This document shows positions 5,928 through 6,778 of a stretch of 6,778 bases of DNA, one piece after another (the stretch's first letter is position 1; the number at the start of each line of letters is the position of its first letter). Position numbers and translations under genes: made by a program. The notes under the pieces were generated by a model. It had not been told where the DNA came from. It did not search any database and saw only the letters and a program-made list of their open reading frames with translations. Origin of the DNA: an uncultured Demequina sp. (GTDB taxonomy: Bacteria > Actinomycetota > Actinomycetes > Actinomycetales > Demequinaceae); the NCBI GenBank assembly GCA_937925595.1, contig CALALQ010000056.1, forward strand, positions 1 through 6,778. Reading direction: 5' to 3'.

Positions 5928-6317
5928 ATGACCACCTCTGACCTGGATGTTCTCGTCCCGCAAACCCAATCCCTGGAGATCGCCGGGCAGCGCCTGACGA
6001 TCAGTCCGCTGGTGATCGGCGAGCTGCCCGCGATGCTCAAGGCCGTGCGGCCCTTTGCCGAACAGCTGACCGGCGAGCCGGACTGGCTGGCTTTGCTCTG
6101 CGAGCACGGCGAGGCCTTGCTGGCTGCGCTCTCCCTGGCCAGCCGACGCCCGCGTGAATGGGTAGACGCGCTGGCGCTCGACGACGCGATCACGCTGGCC
6201 GCCATGGTGTTCGAGGTGAATGCCGATTTTTTCGTGCACCGGGTCGCGCCGAAGGTCAGCACGCTCGCGCAGTCTCTGAGCGGACGGCTGGCTGGAGCGA
6301 CGCCATCGCCCGCCTGA
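5928..6317 (+). CDS. Tail assembly chaperone (lambda gpG-like)
   Basis: A 129-residue protein, preceded by AGGAG (5917-5921) with a six-base spacer. After a variable start the visible core is SLEIAGQRLTISPLVIGELPAML (15-37), a DWLALLCEHGEALLAALSLA helix (52-71), RPREWVDALALDDAITLAAMVFEVNADFF (74-102) and a tail ending GATPSPA. This pattern is that of phage tail assembly chaperones encoded between tail tube and tape measure genes. In lambda, gpG coats the tape measure and recruits tail tube subunits, and about one in twenty or thirty ribosomes shifts -1 to make gpGT. Here a T TTT TTC heptamer at 6227-6233 lies in the zero frame at Phe101-Phe102, and a T-like frame follows. The protein is a chaperone and is not expected in the mature virion. 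Confidence 0.85.
   Translation: MTTSDLDVLVPQTQSLEIAGQRLTISPLVIGELPAMLKAVRPFAEQLTGEPDWLALLCEHGEALLAALSLASRRPREWVDALALDDAITLAAMVFEVNADFFVHRVAPKVSTLAQSLSGRLAGATPSPA
6227..6233 (+). promoter_or_regulatory. Candidate -1 frameshift heptamer T TTT TTC
   Basis: TTTTTTC spans the zero-frame codons TTT TTC (Phe101, Phe102) with the T of the preceding GAT. This is the X XXY YYZ register needed for simultaneous -1 slippage of two Phe tRNAs, and the -1 frame is open from here to 6529. The site is inside the conserved ADFF stretch, some 80 bases before the zero-frame stop, further upstream than is usual in lambda. A stem from 6238-6240 with 6254-6256 extended by 6233-6237 with 6259-6263 is possible but overlaps the heptamer. 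Confidence 0.5.
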
Positions 6318-6529
6318 TCCGCAGTGGCCACCGCTACCCGGACATCCTCGGCTACACGCTGGGCCAGCTGAACACGTTTCTGGCCGCCGACAGCCGCCTC
6401 GAGCACGAACGGCTCTCCACCCAGCTCACGGTCATGACCACCGCCACCCAGGGCAGCCGCGAAGGTATTCGCCAGCTCCAGGCCGAACTCCAACAGGGAA
6501 TGCGCGATGAAGATCGATCTGGTCGCTGA
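6233..6529 (+). CDS. T-like extension of the tail assembly chaperone in the -1 frame (probable G-T fusion)
   Basis: This reads in the -1 frame relative to the chaperone gene and ends at TGA 6527-6529. The protein-like part runs from WSDAIARLIRSGHRYPDILG (6294 on) through YTLGQLNTFLAADSRLEHER to LQAELQQGMRDEDRSGR, with a predicted helix or coiled coil near the end. The RSGHRYPDI-YTLGQL pattern is characteristic of the second chaperone segment in this phage group. There is no ATG, GTG or TTG near 6290. The nearest ATG upstream in this frame is at 6158, deep in the chaperone gene, and the next is at 6434, past most of the conserved part. So fusion by frameshifting at 6227-6233 (giving about 200 residues) is the best explanation. 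Coordinates are those of the shifted part; the exact slip point is inferred. Confidence 0.6.
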   Translation, partial: RAPGRAEGQHARAVSERTAGWSDAIARLIRSGHRYPDILGYTLGQLNTFLAADSRLEHERLSTQLTVMTTATQGSREGIRQLQAELQQGMRDEDRSGR

Positions 6530-6778
6530 GGGCTTGCTGGATCGCAGTCGCTTCAACGCCTGGCAAACCGATACCCACAAAACGATCCATTCCGCCGTCG
6601 CCCGCGCGATGCGGGATTCCGGCAAAGAGATGGCCGAGCGGGTGCGGGGCGAAATGCGATCCAGCTTCAACGCCGTGAAACCCAAGTTCCTCCGGTCGAT
6701 GCACGCCAAGGTGTTCGACCGTAAAGCCTCGGAATTTCCGGCGCTCTACATCGGCTCGAAGGTGCCCTGGCTGGGCCT
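6507..6778 (+). CDS. Phage tail-region protein, 5' part (DUF6441-like), runs off the edge
   Basis: The frame opens at ATG 6507 and is still open at the right edge after 90 full codons. AGGGA (6495-6499) stands seven bases before this ATG. The start lies inside the last 23 bases of the T-like frame, a typical phage overlap. The visible part starts MKIDLVAEGLLDRSRFNAWQ and continues as a charged amphipathic helix (HKTIHSAVARAMRDSGKEMAER). After it comes a basic stretch (GEMRSSFNAVKPKFLRSMHAKVFDR) and then a hydrophobic segment FPALYIGSKVPWLG. The layout resembles DUF6441 proteins found between the tail chaperone and tape measure genes of prophages, whose role I do not know; a gpZ-type minor tail protein is the alternative. 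The C-terminal part is outside the window. Confidence 0.6.
   Translation, partial: MKIDLVAEGLLDRSRFNAWQTDTHKTIHSAVARAMRDSGKEMAERVRGEMRSSFNAVKPKFLRSMHAKVFDRKASEFPALYIGSKVPWLG

Noticed and set aside
6233..6263. Hairpin downstream of the slippery heptamer (6233-6240 with 6254-6263, two-base bulge)
   Set aside because: The stem overlaps the heptamer and leaves no spacer, so it does not fit a standard frameshift stimulator; in GC-rich DNA such stems arise by chance.
5276..6709. Open frame of 477 codons on the - strand opposite tail tube and chaperone genes
   Set aside because: Antisense shadow of well-supported genes; its protein shows compositional bias and no recognisable domain.
1..6778. Accessory or defence cargo, CRISPR, tRNA, promoter or terminator inside the module
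   Set aside because: Coding is nearly continuous with gaps of about 11 bases or less, and all genes are accounted for by head and tail assembly; no repeats or RNA gene patterns were seen.

Overview
The window is a piece of a tailed-phage (lambda-like siphovirus) late structural operon, most likely an integrated prophage in a GC-rich proteobacterium (a beta- or gammaproteobacterium is my best guess). The high GC, the strong G/C preference at third codon positions and the similarity of each protein to lambda-type head and tail families support this. No integrase, attachment site or host gene is visible, so prophage and free phage cannot be told apart here.

All genes read on the + strand. They are tightly packed, with 1-base TGATG overlaps or gaps of about 1-11 bases. 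No promoter, terminator, tRNA, IS element or CRISPR array is seen, so the window looks like the middle of one transcript. The order follows the lambda head-tail plan: the end of a gpW-like head completion protein (1-110), portal (110-1621), S49 prohead protease with a C-terminal scaffold domain (1631-2866) that probably also makes a free scaffold from an internal start at 2519, decoration protein (2868-3248), major capsid protein (3251-4261), FII-like head-tail joining protein (4261-4545), U-like tail terminator (4557-4982), a small phage protein (4989-5162), tail tube protein (5165-5917), a G-like tail assembly chaperone (5928-6317) with a T-like extension in the -1 frame (to 6529), and the 5' part of another tail-region gene (6507 to the end). 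The tape measure gene should lie downstream.

Together the genes build and mature the capsid (portal, protease/scaffold, decoration, major capsid), close the head (gpW- and FII-like), and make the tail tube with its terminator and chaperones. The most interesting points are gene-expression tricks rather than a new system. These are a T TTT TTC heptamer in the correct register for a -1 frameshift that would make a 200-residue G-T fusion, a well-placed Shine-Dalgarno and ATG inside the protease gene for a Nu3-like scaffold, a run of ten C between the protease and scaffold domains, and identical AAGGAG-N7-ATG starts on the three highest-copy structural proteins. I see no convincing evidence of a previously undescribed system; this is mostly an ordinary phage morphogenesis region.
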